64,000 bases of DNA, taken from JANXQG01 sp963775975. Its GTDB lineage: Bacteria > Planctomycetota > Planctomycetia > Pirellulales > Thermoguttaceae. Of the stretch, positions 43,278 through 52,181 are shown piece after piece. Within the stretch, counting starts at the first letter, position 1. Every line of letters begins with the position of its first letter. The notes under the pieces were generated by a model. The model did not search any database. It was not told the origin of the DNA and was given only the letters and a program-made list of their open reading frames with translations. The translations under genes and the position numbers were made by a program. Location of the stretch: assembly GCA_963775975.1 (NCBI GenBank), contig CAVZKX010000002.1, positions 3,968,001 to 4,032,000 of the forward strand, given 5' to 3'.

Positions 43278-44167
43278 ATGCTTTTCACTAAGATGCAAGG
43301 CGCGGGCAATGACTACGTTTACGTCGATTGCTTTCGCGAACCGATGCCGGACCGGCCCGATGGGTTGGCCGTTAAGATCTCCGATCGCCATTTCGGCGTT
43401 GGCAGCGACGGGCTGATTCTCATTTGCCCCAGCGACGTGGCCGATGCGCGGATGCGGATGTTTAATGCCGATGGTTCGGAGTCGGAAATGTGCGGTAACG
43501 GCGTCCGCTGTGTGGCGAAGTATATCTACGATCACGGCATCTGCCGCAATGAGGTTTTGCGGATCGAGACGGGTCGGGGCGTGCTGACGCTCAAGCTGGA
43601 ATTGGCCGGCGAAAAGGTCGCTCGCGTCGAGGTCGATATGGGCGAGCCGATCCTGGAACCGGCAAAAATCCCCGTCGTGTTCCCGAAACGCTTCGACGGC
43701 GACCGTATCGTCGATTTTCCTGCCGGCGAGTATATTCCCTTTCGAAGTTCCAAGCCTTGGATGGCCGATTGCGGCTGGGACCCGCGAATGACCTGCGTCT
43801 CGATGGGCAATCCGCACGTCGTGCTCTTTCCTAAGACGGTCGCCGCGGTCCCGCTGGAAACGCTCGGCCCGTACTTCGAGCGGCAGCCGATCTTTCCCAA
43901 TCGCATCAATGTCCACTTCGTCGAAGTCCACAGCCCGAATGAAGTAACAATGCGGACCTGGGAACGCGGCAGCGGCATCACGCTCGCCTGCGGCACCGGT
44001 GCCTGCGCCGTCTGCGTGGCCGGGCGCTCAGCGGTCGCACCGAGCGCAAAATCCTCGCCCACTTGCCAGGAGGTGACCTGGAATTGAATTGGGTCGAAGA
44101 TGGGCACGTACATATGACCGGCCCGGCGGTGGAAGTTTTTAGCGGGGAGTGGGAACCCAAGGTCTAA
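43278..44167 (+). CDS. dapF: Diaminopimelate epimerase (frameshift near 44030)
   Basis: DapF converts LL- to meso-diaminopimelate for lysine and peptidoglycan synthesis. KMQGAGNDYVYVDCF, the first catalytic-Cys motif MCGNGVRCVAKY, MGNPHVVLF and the second ITLACGTGACAVCVAG are all present. Then the frame shifts. Restoring one G in GGGCGC (about 44030) gives AGALSGRTERKILAHLPGGD and GHVHMTGPAVEVFSGEW to TAA at 44165-44167, the normal family C-terminus and length (about 296). Read literally the ORF ends at 44087. Peptidoglycan use would fit recent views of planctomycetes. Confidence 0.92.
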
Positions 44168-44202
44168 GACCGAAGACCCAAGACCTAAGATCTCGACTCT
44201 CC

Positions 44203-44952
44203 ATGAAGTTTGACCATCCCCTCCTCTACAAATTCGCCGCCTTGCTAGGCACGACCGCCGTCCGCTCGTGGATGGACACCCTGGACTACCGCGTGCTGTT
44301 CTACGATCCGGACGTCGATCCGGCCTCGCCGCGATGCCAAGGGCAGAAGATTTACGTCTTCTGGCACGAGTACATCCTTTTTCCATTCGCCATGCGGGGA
44401 AATTGCAACCTGGCCATGCTCTTGAGCCGGCACCGCGACGCGGAAGCGCTCTCCTACGCCGCTCGGCACATGGGTTTCGACTTCGTCCGCGGTTCGACCA
44501 ACCGCGGCGGCGTGGCGGCACTGCGGCAGTTGTTGGACAAAAGTCGCGAGATGCACCTGGCGATCACGCCCGACGGTCCCCGCGGCCCGCGGCGGCAACT
44601 TGCACTGGGGCCGGTTTACTTGGCATCCAAGCTGGGCATTCCGTTGGTGGCATTTGGCGTCGGCTATGACCGGCCATGGCGGGTGCGGAGTTGGGACCGC
44701 TTTGCCATTCCACGGCCCGGCAGCCGGGCGTGCTGTATCGTCTCCCCAGAACTGCACGTCCCGCCGGACTTGGATCGCGACGGCCTCGAACACTTTCGCT
44801 TGAAGATCGAACAACTGTTAAACGGCCTTTGTGACGACGCGGAAAGTTGGGCCGGGTCGGGAAGTCGCAGGCCCGGCCAGCAGACTCCGCATCCAACCGC
44901 GCGGCCGATACCGCAGCGCGAGCCGTTGGGGTGGGTTGAAGCGAGTTCCTAG
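44203..44952 (+). CDS. DUF374-type lysophospholipid acyltransferase family protein
   Basis: A 249-residue member of the DUF374/LPLAT-like family. Distinctive blocks: VFWHEYILFPFAMRG (the His-containing motif of the acyltransferase fold), LLSRHRDAEALSYAARHMG, DFVRGSTNRGGVAALRQLL, and AITPDGPRGPRRQLALGPV. It is likely cytoplasmic or peripheral on the inner membrane and may acylate lipid A precursors or phospholipids; lpxB is the next gene, convergent. The last 40 residues are Pro/Arg-rich and unlike the family. ATG 44203 (MKFDHPLLYKF) is chosen as the family start. Confidence 0.8.
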   Translation: MKFDHPLLYKFAALLGTTAVRSWMDTLDYRVLFYDPDVDPASPRCQGQKIYVFWHEYILFPFAMRGNCNLAMLLSRHRDAEALSYAARHMGFDFVRGSTNRGGVAALRQLLDKSREMHLAITPDGPRGPRRQLALGPVYLASKLGIPLVAFGVGYDRPWRVRSWDRFAIPRPGSRACCIVSPELHVPPDLDRDGLEHFRLKIEQLLNGLCDDAESWAGSGSRRPGQQTPHPTARPIPQREPLGWVEASS

Positions 44953-44995
44953 TGGACCAACTGTGTCAAGACTGTTTGGGCCAGTTCGCGACATA

Positions 44996-45056
44996 GAAGC
45001 CCGACGCGCAAGCGAGGCCTGAAAACGGCACCGACCTCGCTCGCGCGTCGGGCTTT
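44996..45056. repeat. REP-like inverted pair between convergent genes
   Basis: AAGCCCGACGCGCAAGCGAG (44997-45016) and its near-inverse CTCGCTCGCGCGTCGGGCTT (45036-45055) around about 18 nt. The pair can form a 20-bp hairpin between the convergent DUF374 and lpxB genes, a likely shared terminator. Confidence 0.8.
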
Positions 45057-45087
45057 GACAGCCCGCCGTTTTGCCGTAGGTGGCCTA

Positions 45088-46283
45088 CTACGACAATTTA
45101 GTCAGGATGTACTCCGCCGCGCGAGCTGACGCGCCACCGTGGGCCACTTCGGCCTTCAAGGCTTCCAGGGCGCCGATCTGCCGCGCCAGCGCGGCCGGAT
45201 CGGTGAGCCAATTGATAACGTGCCCCGCGACGGCCGCCGATTTGTCTTCGCACGTCAGATACTCGGGGAACAACACCTTGTCAGCATCGGGCTGACCGGG
45301 ATCGTATGGACTCAGGTCGGCCGGATACAACTCGCCGGTCGAAAGCAAGTTGACGAGCGTAATGTACTTGACTTTGCGGAACCGCTTCTGAACTGAATAA
45401 GCCAGCGGGCTGATTCGATAGTGGATGACCGTCGGTTTCGTGTGGTAGAGCAGTTCCATCGACACCGACCCGGAGCAAGCCATGCAGCAGGTCGCGAGAT
45501 GCATCAGTTCCGGCGTGCGGCCGGAATGGATTTCGATCGTTTGCTTTGTCGCGGCAACCATTTCTGCCGCCATCCGAGCGTGATCTGGCTTGAAAGCCGC
45601 GATGGCGAACCGCGCGGTGGGCACTGCTTCGCGCACGCGCTGGGCCGCCTTGAGAAACCAAGGCAGATTATGCAGCACCTCTTGCGTCCGCGAGCCGGGC
45701 AGGATAGTCACTAGCGGTCCTTCGCCGCGTCGTTGTGATTCCAGAAACGCCTCGTCGAACCTCTGCTGCCGCACTTCGTCGAAGAACGGATGGCCGACGA
45801 ACGTGGCATTGCAGCCGCGCTCGCGGAACCACGCTTCCTCGAACGGCAAGCTGCAGAGCACATGGTCGCTGAGGCGGCGCATCTTCTTCGCCCGCCACGT
45901 GGCCCACGCCCAGATTTGCGGGGGTGTATAGTAGAAGACGGGAATGCCGTGGATTTTTGCCCGCCAGGCGATCCACCAGTTGAAGCCCGGGTAGTCAATC
46001 AACACCACGCCGTCGGGCCGATGGTGGCGGAAGTAGCGGTCGGCTCGACTGCAAAGGTCCCAGAACTTGTGGATATTCGTCAGTGCGCGGAGGAACCACA
46101 TTACGGCCAACTCGGTGAGATCCGCGTGCAGTTGGCAGCCCGCGGTGGCCATCCGCGGCCCGCCGTAGCCCACCGCCTCCAGCGCAGAGCAGCGCTGCGC
46201 AGCCGCAGGATCAGGTTTGCGGCGTGCAGGTCGCCGCTGGGCTCGCCGGCGCAGAAGAATAGTCGAAGTGGCTTCAAAGGCAT
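45088..46283 (-). CDS. lpxB: Lipid-A-disaccharide synthase (frameshift near 46190)
   Basis: LpxB condenses UDP-2,3-diacylglucosamine with lipid X to make the lipid A disaccharide. The N-terminus (MPLKPLRLFFCAGEPSGDLH from ATG 46283) is in one frame; EAVGYGGPRMATAGCQLHAD, DYPGFNWWIAWRAKIHGIPV, YTPPQIWAWATWRAKKM, ILPGSRTQEV and CSGSVSMELLYHTKPTVIHY follow in the next. One missing base near 46190 separates them. Restored length is about 398, normal for the family. Its presence implies an outer membrane with lipid A. The literal long ORF starting at 46311 has a false N-terminus. Confidence 0.9.
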
Positions 46284-46389
46284 GGCAGGGAGTATCGCAG
46301 AAATCGGCCAATTGAGAAAGAGAAACTAACTGGTCTCTTCCCCCGTGCCCCGCCCGCCGCTAACATGGTTTTAGCCGGGAGAATCGCCT

Positions 46390-46938
46390 ATGGAATCGCT
46401 GGAAGGCCAACTGCTGCTCGCTTCGCCGAAACTCATGGACCCCAATTTCGTCCGCACTGTGCTTCTACTTGTGGAGCATAACGACAATGGGGCCTTGGGA
46501 CTTGTGCTTAACCGCCCTACTGGAAAAACGGTCCAGGAACTCTGGAAGCAGGTGGGCGAGGCGCCGTGCGATAAACTAGACCCCATCCATCTAGGTGGGC
46601 CGGTCTCCGGTCCGCTCATGGCGATTCACACAGCCGGCACTCTGGGAGAAATGGAAATCATCGACGGAATCTTTTTCGCGGCCAAAAAGCAAAACCTCGA
46701 CGCGCTGGTGCGGCATGAGAGCACCTTCAAGATGTTTGTCGGTCATGCCGGCTGGGGCCCAGGGCAGTTGGAAGGCGAAATCGAGCAGGGGGCGTGGAAA
46801 ACGGTCCCTGCCCGTGCGGAGGATATTTTTGATCCCAGCGACGACCTTTGGCAGCGGCTCATGCAACGGGCGACTGCCGGCGTGCTGCCTCAGATGCTCG
46901 GACTCAAACACGTTCCGCCGGACCCGTCGATGAACTGA
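46390..46938 (+). CDS. AlgH/YqgE (DUF179) family protein
   Basis: A 182-residue protein with MESLEGQLLLASPKLMDPNF at its start, VLLLVEHNDNGALGLVLNRP, HLGGPVSGPLMAIHT and the conserved FVGHAGWGPGQLEGEIEQG near residue 120. These are the full set of DUF179 motifs. Members are small cytoplasmic proteins of uncertain function, once linked to alginate regulation. It is convergent with nadD with a palindromic repeat between them. The call is secure at family level. Confidence 0.9.
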   Translation: MESLEGQLLLASPKLMDPNFVRTVLLLVEHNDNGALGLVLNRPTGKTVQELWKQVGEAPCDKLDPIHLGGPVSGPLMAIHTAGTLGEMEIIDGIFFAAKKQNLDALVRHESTFKMFVGHAGWGPGQLEGEIEQGAWKTVPARAEDIFDPSDDLWQRLMQRATAGVLPQMLGLKHVPPDPSMN

Positions 46939-46940
46939 CT

Positions 46941-47008
46941 CTGTAGGGAACGCCCTCCGCGGCGTTCCAGTGGGCGCATCGGAACGCCACGGAGGGCGTT
47001 CCCTACAG
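46941..47008. repeat. Palindromic element CTGTAGGGAACGCC, copy 1
   Basis: Arms 46941-46968 and 46981-47008 are inverse complements apart from one mismatch, around 12 nt, each starting CTGTAGGGAACGCCCTCCG. The minus-strand arm supplies the last Leu codon and TAG stop of nadD. Copy 2 is at 61336-61398. Confidence 0.85.
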
Positions 47009-47611
47009 TTTGTATAGCCCGTGCGTTTCGATATACTTCTCCACCGCCCGTGGCGTGCGATAACGAATGCTCTGTCCGGCGGCAACGCGGCTGCGGATGT
47101 CTGATCCGCTCAGGCCGATTGCCGGCATTTCGACCGCATGGCGTTGCATGGCCTCGATCCGCTCGACGGTGGCGATGCCTTGCAAGAGACTGAAGTCCGG
47201 CGGCGGCTCGCCCGCGCGTTGCACGGCGATCGGCAGAGCCAATTTGCAGATTCGCTCCGGCCGCCGCCAACGTGGCAGGTCGCGGAGCATGTCGGCGCCA
47301 AGTAGAAAGAAGAATTCGGCGGCCGCATCCTGCTCGCGAAGTTGCGCCAGCGTGTCGGCCGTATAATTCACTCCGCCACGTTCCGTTTCGTATTGGCAGA
47401 TGGAAAACGCCGGGTATCCACCGACCGCCAATTCGAGCATTTCGATGCGCTGTTTCGAGGGCGATAAGTCGCACTCTTGCTTATGTGGCGGGACGGCCGC
47501 CGGCAGGAACCATACGGCGTCCAAAGGCACCTGCTCGCGGCAACATTCCGCCAACAACAGGTGGCCCAGGTGAATCGGGTCGAATGTGCCGCCGAAGATG
47601 CCGATGCGCAT
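47003..47611 (-). CDS. nadD: Nicotinate-nucleotide adenylyltransferase
   Basis: NadD adenylates nicotinate mononucleotide in NAD synthesis. The 202-residue product has the nucleotidyltransferase start GIFGGTFDPIHLGHLLLAE (H-x-G-H motif at about residues 18-21), LPAAVPPHKQE, FLLGADMLRDLPRWRRPERI, and the late GLSGSDIRSRVAAGQSIRYR motif (I-S-S/T-x-I-R class). The final residues are read from a palindromic repeat, and the TAG stop sits in it. It is divergent from priA with 45 nt between starts. Confidence 0.93.
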   Translation of the reverse strand: MRIGIFGGTFDPIHLGHLLLAECCREQVPLDAVWFLPAAVPPHKQECDLSPSKQRIEMLELAVGGYPAFSICQYETERGGVNYTADTLAQLREQDAAAEFFFLLGADMLRDLPRWRRPERICKLALPIAVQRAGEPPPDFSLLQGIATVERIEAMQRHAVEMPAIGLSGSDIRSRVAAGQSIRYRTPRAVEKYIETHGLYKL

Positions 47612-47656
47612 AAGGGTTGAATGAATTCGCTGGAAATGGGATAGTGTACAGTCTGC

Positions 47657-49926
47657 ATGTCATCCGAGCAACGCAACCTCTTCGATACCGAACCCGAGCC
47701 GTGGGAGGCCGACGACCAGGCGGAGCAGTTCGTGGCCGGCGTCGTAATGGCCAGTGGGCCGCCGCAAGAGTTCGACTACCTCGTGCCCGAACCGCTTCGC
47801 GATCAGGTCGAGCCCGGCCGCCGTGTGCTGGTGCCGCTCGGTAAGGGCAATCGGCCGGTCGTGGCTTATTGCGTGCGCGTTGGCAGCCAAATCGCTGGGC
47901 CGCGATCGCTAAAACCGGTGACGGAAGTGATCGATCGCCGCAGCCTGCTTTCGCCGGCCATGCTGCGGCTCACGCATTGGATCGGCGAATACTACCTCTG
48001 TCCGTGGGGACAGGTATTGGAAACAGTCCTGCCGGCCGGCGTTCGCGGTCAGGCGGGCACGCGGATGGCCACGCTCTTGACGTTGGACGCCAGCGGCGCG
48101 GCGAGGCTGGCGGCGGCTGATCTGTCGGACAAGCACCGCGAGATACTTCGCGTGCTGGCCGCTGCCGTGGAACCATTCACTCCGCAGGAATTAGCCCGGG
48201 CCGCGAACTGCTCGCCCGCCCCGATCGCGACGCTCCGCCGCAAGGGATTGATCCGCGCCGAGACGGCTCGCGTTTCCACGAACCGTCAGCCGGAAACGCC
48301 GTTGCCCCGCGACGAACATCTGGTGCTGAACGCGGACCAGCAACAGGCGCTGGACGTGATTCTCGCCGCGCTGCGGTCGCAGCAGCACCGCACGTTTCTG
48401 ATCCACGGCGTTACCGGCAGCGGCAAGACGGAGGTTTACATTCAGGCGATCCAGGAGGTTGTGCGCTACGGCCGGCAGGCGATCGTGCTTGTGCCGGAGA
48501 TCAGTCTTACGCCGCAAACGGTCGAGCGGTTCCGGCGGCGGTTCGGCGCGGTGGCCGTGCTGCATAGCCATCTCAGCGACGCCGACCGGCATTGGCACTG
48601 GCAGCAAATCGCCGAAGGGCGAGTCCACGTCATTGTCGGCGCACGCAGCGCGATCTTCGCCCCCGCGCCGCACCTCGGCCTAATCGTGCTGGATGAGGAA
48701 CATGAAACGAGCTTCAAGCAGGAGATAGCACCGCGTTATCATGCCCGCGAGGTGGCGGTCGCTAGGGCGAGTGCGGAGGGCGTTCCGTTGGTGCTCGGCT
48801 CGGCCACTCCTTCGCTGGAAAGCTGGAACCGGGCAGCGCAAGGCGAATACCAGTTGATTGAGATGCCGCGCCGGGTAATGAATCGGCCTCTGCCCGAAGT
48901 CGGCACGATCGATCTCCGTGTCGAGGGCCAGCGGATCGGTAGCCGCGGCAGCATCAGCCGACTTTTATACAACGCGATGAAGGCCGCGCTACAAGATGAC
49001 GGGCAGGTGATCTTGCTGCTGAATCGCCGCGGCTATTCCACGCACATCCAATGCCCGGCTTGCGGCGAGGTGGTGCGCTGTCCCGACTGCGACATCGCAC
49101 TGACGCACCACAAGTCGAGCGAAATGGCTCTCTGTCATCTCTGCGACTTTCGCACAACCACGCCGACGAACTGCCCGGCCTGCGGTGCCGGCGAAATCAA
49201 CTTCTGGGGCCTGGGCACGCAAAAGCTCGAGGCCGAGGTGAGGGCCAGGTTTCCCGATGTTGCCGTCATGCGAATGGACACCGACACCATGAAGGCCCGC
49301 GGCGCGCACGAACGGGCGCTCGCCGATTTCCGCGCCGGCAAGACCCGCATCCTCCTGGGCACGCAGATGATCGCCAAGGGACTCGATTTTCCTAATGTGA
49401 CGCTCGTCGGGGTGATCCAGGCTGATACGGCCCTGCACTTGCCCGACTTCCGCGCGGCCGAGCGGACGTTTCAGCTTGTCACGCAAGTCGCCGGGCGGAC
49501 CGGCCGCGGCGATCGCGGCGGGCGGGTGCTCGTGCAGACGCACAGTCCCGATCATGCGGCGATCCGCGCGGCGGTGCGGCACGATTACACGGCGTTCGCG
49601 GCCCAAGAATTGCCCCTTCGCCAGATGCTCAATTATCCGCCCTTCGCGTCGATGGTGCGGCTGGTGATCCGCGGCGAGGTCGAAGCGGTCGCGCGAGAGT
49701 TTGCCCAGCAGCTTGCAATGAAGATCAAGGCTTCGCTAACGGCGCGCGTGCTCGGCCCGGCCCCCGCACGAATCCGCGGATTCGCGGCAAGTACCGCTTC
49801 CAGATTCAACTCCAAGGCCCAGACGGCGACCAATTGCGCGAGGCCGTGCGAATGGCCGAAGCCGCGTTACCGACCCCCGCGGGCGTCGAGTGGATAGCCG
49901 ACGTGGATCCGCTGAGCATGTTGTAG
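47657..49926 (+). CDS. priA: Primosomal replication helicase PriA (frameshift near 49783)
   Basis: PriA reloads the replisome at broken forks. The product begins with the DNA-binding domain (FDYLVPEPLRDQVEPGRRVL), then the helicase Walker A HGVTGSGKTEVYIQAI, the DEEH box LIVLDEEHETSFKQE, SATPSLESW, and the zinc region CPACGEVVRCPDCDIALTHH with CHLCDF and CPACGAGEINFWGLG. Motifs V-VI (LLGTQMIAKGLDFPNV, QVAGRTGRGDRGG) are intact. After VLGPAPARIRG one base is missing; the other frame continues RGKYRFQIQLQGPDGDQLRE to TAG at 49924-49926, inside a palindromic repeat. Full length is about 755. Confidence 0.93.
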
Positions 49927-49947
49927 GTCCCTTCTGCCGGAAGGGAC
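49923..49947. repeat. Palindrome GTAGGTCCCTTCTG-CCGGAAGGGAC at the priA stop
   Basis: Perfect GTCCCTTC and GAAGGGAC arms. The TAG in its GTAGG edge is the priA stop codon. It is paired with the unit at 50007-50033. Confidence 0.75.
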
Positions 49948-50006
49948 TGAGACGCGCGAAATAACGATTCGCAATGAACGGCTCCGAAGGGTCCTCGCCG
50001 CATTTT

Positions 50007-50033
50007 GTCCCGCTCGGCAAGCGGGACCTACTA
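50007..50033. repeat. Palindrome GTCCCGCTCGG-CAAGCGGGAC upstream of the kinase gene
   Basis: The same core as at 40911-40939, ending in CTACTA. It lies immediately before the -10 hexamer of the histidine kinase gene. Confidence 0.75.
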
Positions 50034-50036
50034 TGG

Positions 50037-50042
50037 TAAAAT
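50037..50042 (+). promoter_or_regulatory. -10 element for the histidine kinase gene, probable leaderless start
   Basis: TAAAAT, 7 nt (AGCCCTC), ATG 50050. The spacer and any -35 would lie in the palindromic repeat. Confidence 0.5.
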
Positions 50043-50049
50043 AGCCCTC

Positions 50050-51846
50050 ATGGCCTCCAACGCGCTCAAACGCATATTCGGCGAGACGAAGCTGGAACTC
50101 AAGCTGCTGACGCTCTTCGCCGTCGGACTTCTGGTTATCATCGTCACGGCCTTCTGGTGGTACGGCTTTGAAACCAACAAGCTCGTCTACGAACAGAACC
50201 AGAATACCGGCCGGCTGCTCGTCGACCAGTACATGGTTACGCTGCACTTGGGCGTCATGGACAAACTGCACGACAGGAGTGCCGCGGTTGCCGCGACGCC
50301 GGATGAAGAGCGCGATTGGCAGGCCCAGACCGACGAATGGGTCGACCAGATGACGCGCAAGTTGACGCATCAGCGGTTCAAGCCGGAACTTATCCGGCCC
50401 AATCGCAAAGATGGCCCCGGCGCGCCTGACAACGATTTTGAGCGCGAGATGAGCCTGAAGTTCCCGCCACGCGATGAAGAAGCTTCGCCGGACGCCCCGC
50501 AAGATTTTGGCGATCGCTTTCTTGCCGACGGCCACGGCGGCCAACTCTACGAATACTACGAGCCGATTCGCGCCCAGTCATCGTGCCTGGCAGTTTGTCA
50601 CTCGCCGCCGCTGGGAGGCTCAGGCATCGACGCCACGGGCACCGGCGTTTCCCTCGCCGGCCCAGCGTCCTCGCCCTCGTCGCGACCGCTGCAAAAGGGC
50701 GACGTGATGGCCGTTGCAAAAGTGACCATCCCGCTCGAGAAGAAGACGCAAGGAAAACTCAGCGAAAACTGGGCCTTGCTGTGGACCTTCGCCATCGGCA
50801 CGGTTTTCCTCGGCATGCTCACGTCGTACGCCATCATCCGCTACGTGATCGTCAAGCCGCTGCGGCACCTTCGCGACGTGAGCGACGCGGTCGCCCACGG
50901 CAACACCGACTTGCGGGCGGACATCCGCACGGGCGACGACTTCGAGCAGCTCGCCACCGCCTTCAACCGAATGTTGCGGACGCTCATCAGCATCCAAGAG
51001 GAACTGCGGCAGGCCAACGTGAATCTCGACGGCAAGGTGGACGAACTGGCCCAGGTCAACATGCGGCTCTACGAAATGAACCTCTTGAAGAGCGACTTCC
51101 TGGCCACCATGAGCCACGAGCTCCGCACGCCGCTGAACAGCATCCTCGGCTTCAGCGAAGTCCTGGCCGGCATCGAGTCGATGGACGAGCGGCAAAAGCG
51201 GTACGTGCAGAATATCCAGAAGTCCGGCAAGACGCTTTTGGAAATGATCAACGACATCCTCGATCTGGCGAAGATCGAGGCGGGCAAGATGGAAATCCGT
51301 CTTACCGAGTTCCGCATCCATCAGATCGTCGCCGCGCAGGCTGACATGGTCCGGCCGCTGGCTGAGCGAAAGAATATCGACATCGAATTCAACGTCGATC
51401 CCGACCTTCCGCTCTTGCGGCAGGACCAGGCCCGCGTGCAACAGATTCTCGGTAACCTGCTTTCCAACGCGATCAAATTCACGCCGGAGGGAGGACGCGT
51501 CGCCATCACGGCGGAACATGACGCCGACGATTATCTCGTCCTGCGCGTCATTGACACGGGCGTGGGCATCGCCGAAGAAGACCAGCAGGTGATTTTCGAG
51601 AAATTCCGCCAGGGCAAGATGACCGTGCCCACCGGCGACATCATGGCCCGCGAGTTTTCCGGCAGCGGATTGGGCCTATCGATCGTCATGGAGTTGTGCA
51701 AGCTCCTCGGCGGGCAGGTCTATGTGAACAGCGAACTTGGCAAGGGGAGCACGTTCTCGGTTCGCTTGCCGTGGACGCTTGGCGATTCAACGCGACAGGG
51801 CGTTGGTTCCGTTGACGATATCGAGCAGTTGGCGACGGTGAGGTAG
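50050..51846 (+). CDS. Sensor histidine kinase with DUF3365-like input domain and HAMP
   Basis: A 598-residue membrane sensor. TM1 is LKLLTLFAVGLLVIIVTAFW (about residues 17-36) and TM2 about 241-265 (LLWTFAIGTVFLGMLTSYAI). The periplasmic part resembles DUF3365/Tll0287-like domains and carries Cys179-x-x-x-Cys183-His184, a cytochrome-c-like motif with one extra residue. A HAMP linker follows (KPLRHLRDVSDAVAHGNTDL), then a coiled segment, the phosphoacceptor H-box SHELRTPLNSILGFSEV with His356, and the ATPase N, G1 and G2 boxes (LLSNAIKFTPEGG, VIDTGVGIAEED, GSGLGLSIVMEL). No receiver domain or response regulator gene is adjacent. It may sense redox state or gas. Confidence 0.88.
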   Translation: MASNALKRIFGETKLELKLLTLFAVGLLVIIVTAFWWYGFETNKLVYEQNQNTGRLLVDQYMVTLHLGVMDKLHDRSAAVAATPDEERDWQAQTDEWVDQMTRKLTHQRFKPELIRPNRKDGPGAPDNDFEREMSLKFPPRDEEASPDAPQDFGDRFLADGHGGQLYEYYEPIRAQSSCLAVCHSPPLGGSGIDATGTGVSLAGPASSPSSRPLQKGDVMAVAKVTIPLEKKTQGKLSENWALLWTFAIGTVFLGMLTSYAIIRYVIVKPLRHLRDVSDAVAHGNTDLRADIRTGDDFEQLATAFNRMLRTLISIQEELRQANVNLDGKVDELAQVNMRLYEMNLLKSDFLATMSHELRTPLNSILGFSEVLAGIESMDERQKRYVQNIQKSGKTLLEMINDILDLAKIEAGKMEIRLTEFRIHQIVAAQADMVRPLAERKNIDIEFNVDPDLPLLRQDQARVQQILGNLLSNAIKFTPEGGRVAITAEHDADDYLVLRVIDTGVGIAEEDQQVIFEKFRQGKMTVPTGDIMAREFSGSGLGLSIVMELCKLLGGQVYVNSELGKGSTFSVRLPWTLGDSTRQGVGSVDDIEQLATVR

Positions 51847-51852
51847 GAAGAA

Positions 51853-51909
51853 CGTGGGGCAGGTTGCCAACCTGCCGACAAACAAGGCAGATTGGCAATC
51901 TGCCCCACG
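51853..51909. repeat. Palindromic pair GGGGCAGGTTGCCAACCTGCC / GGCAGATTGGCAATCTGCCCC
   Basis: Two related hairpins (51853-51876 and 51886-51909), each with self-complementary arms and together forming an outer CGTGGGGCAG / CTGCCCCACG stem. A single related unit is at 63703-63722. Confidence 0.75.
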
Positions 51910-51920
51910 CAACAAGAAAT

Positions 51921-51969
51921 AAAAAAAGCCCGGTGCCGGCATGTCAGGTATCGGCCAGCATCGGGCTTT
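51921..51969 (-). terminator. Intrinsic terminator of the candidate RNA
   Basis: Minus strand: AAAGCCCGAUGCUGGC pairs with GCCGGCACCGGGCUUU around a 13-nt loop and is followed by U7-A-UUU. The A-rich plus-strand sequence 51912-51927 shows the U-tract direction. Confidence 0.75.
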
Positions 51970-52055
51970 CACCGCGGGTTATTATGCCTGACGCCTCGTG
52001 CGGTGACCCTGGAGAAACAAGGCTCGGCGAGGCAGCCGTAACCTTGTCTCTCCAG
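51921..52055 (-). ncRNA. Candidate structured small RNA of about 135 nt
   Basis: The minus strand between the kinase gene and mutM has a promoter, three strong stems and an intrinsic terminator but no ORF. Stem 1: CUGGAGAGACAAGG pairs over 14 bp (one G-U) with CCUUGUUUCUCCAG, capped by a CGGC/GCCG inner helix. Stem 2: UCACCGC/GCGGUGA (7 bp) with a 24-nt loop containing GUCAGG. Stem 3: 16 bp with one mismatch and one wobble, whose loop contains CCUGAC, complementary to GUCAGG, so a loop-loop pseudoknot is possible. It does not match signal recognition particle, 6S, RNase P or tmRNA motifs that I can recall. Confidence 0.6.
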
Positions 52056-52060
52056 CTAGA

Positions 52061-52088
52061 AGCATACTACTTTCTTTAATCTCGTCAA
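52061..52088 (-). promoter_or_regulatory. Promoter of the candidate RNA
   Basis: Minus strand TTGACG (52088-52083), 16 nt, TATGCT (52066-52061). The predicted start falls 5-7 nt downstream, at the base of stem 1. Confidence 0.6.
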
Positions 52089-52181
52089 GGTTTTTGCTAA
52101 GATTCTTGGCGGAGAAGCGCGGCGACGCGCGGCTTATGCGTCTTGCGACGCATAAGGCATAACCAACAAGTTGTATTTCCC

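Noticed and set aside
44010..44040. Programmed ribosomal frameshift in dapF and similar genes
   Set aside because: No slippery heptamer or downstream structure is evident, and the breaks occur in many unrelated housekeeping genes.
44125..44200. Regulatory element in the AAGACCCAAGACCTAAG tract between dapF and the acyltransferase gene
   Set aside because: It is a simple direct repeat of AAGACC units without symmetry or promoter-like boxes.
51921..52055. SRP RNA, 6S RNA, RNase P RNA or tmRNA
   Set aside because: The SRP GGAAGG-type tip, the RNase P GAGGAAAGUCC segment, the tmRNA acceptor end and the 6S central bubble are all missing.
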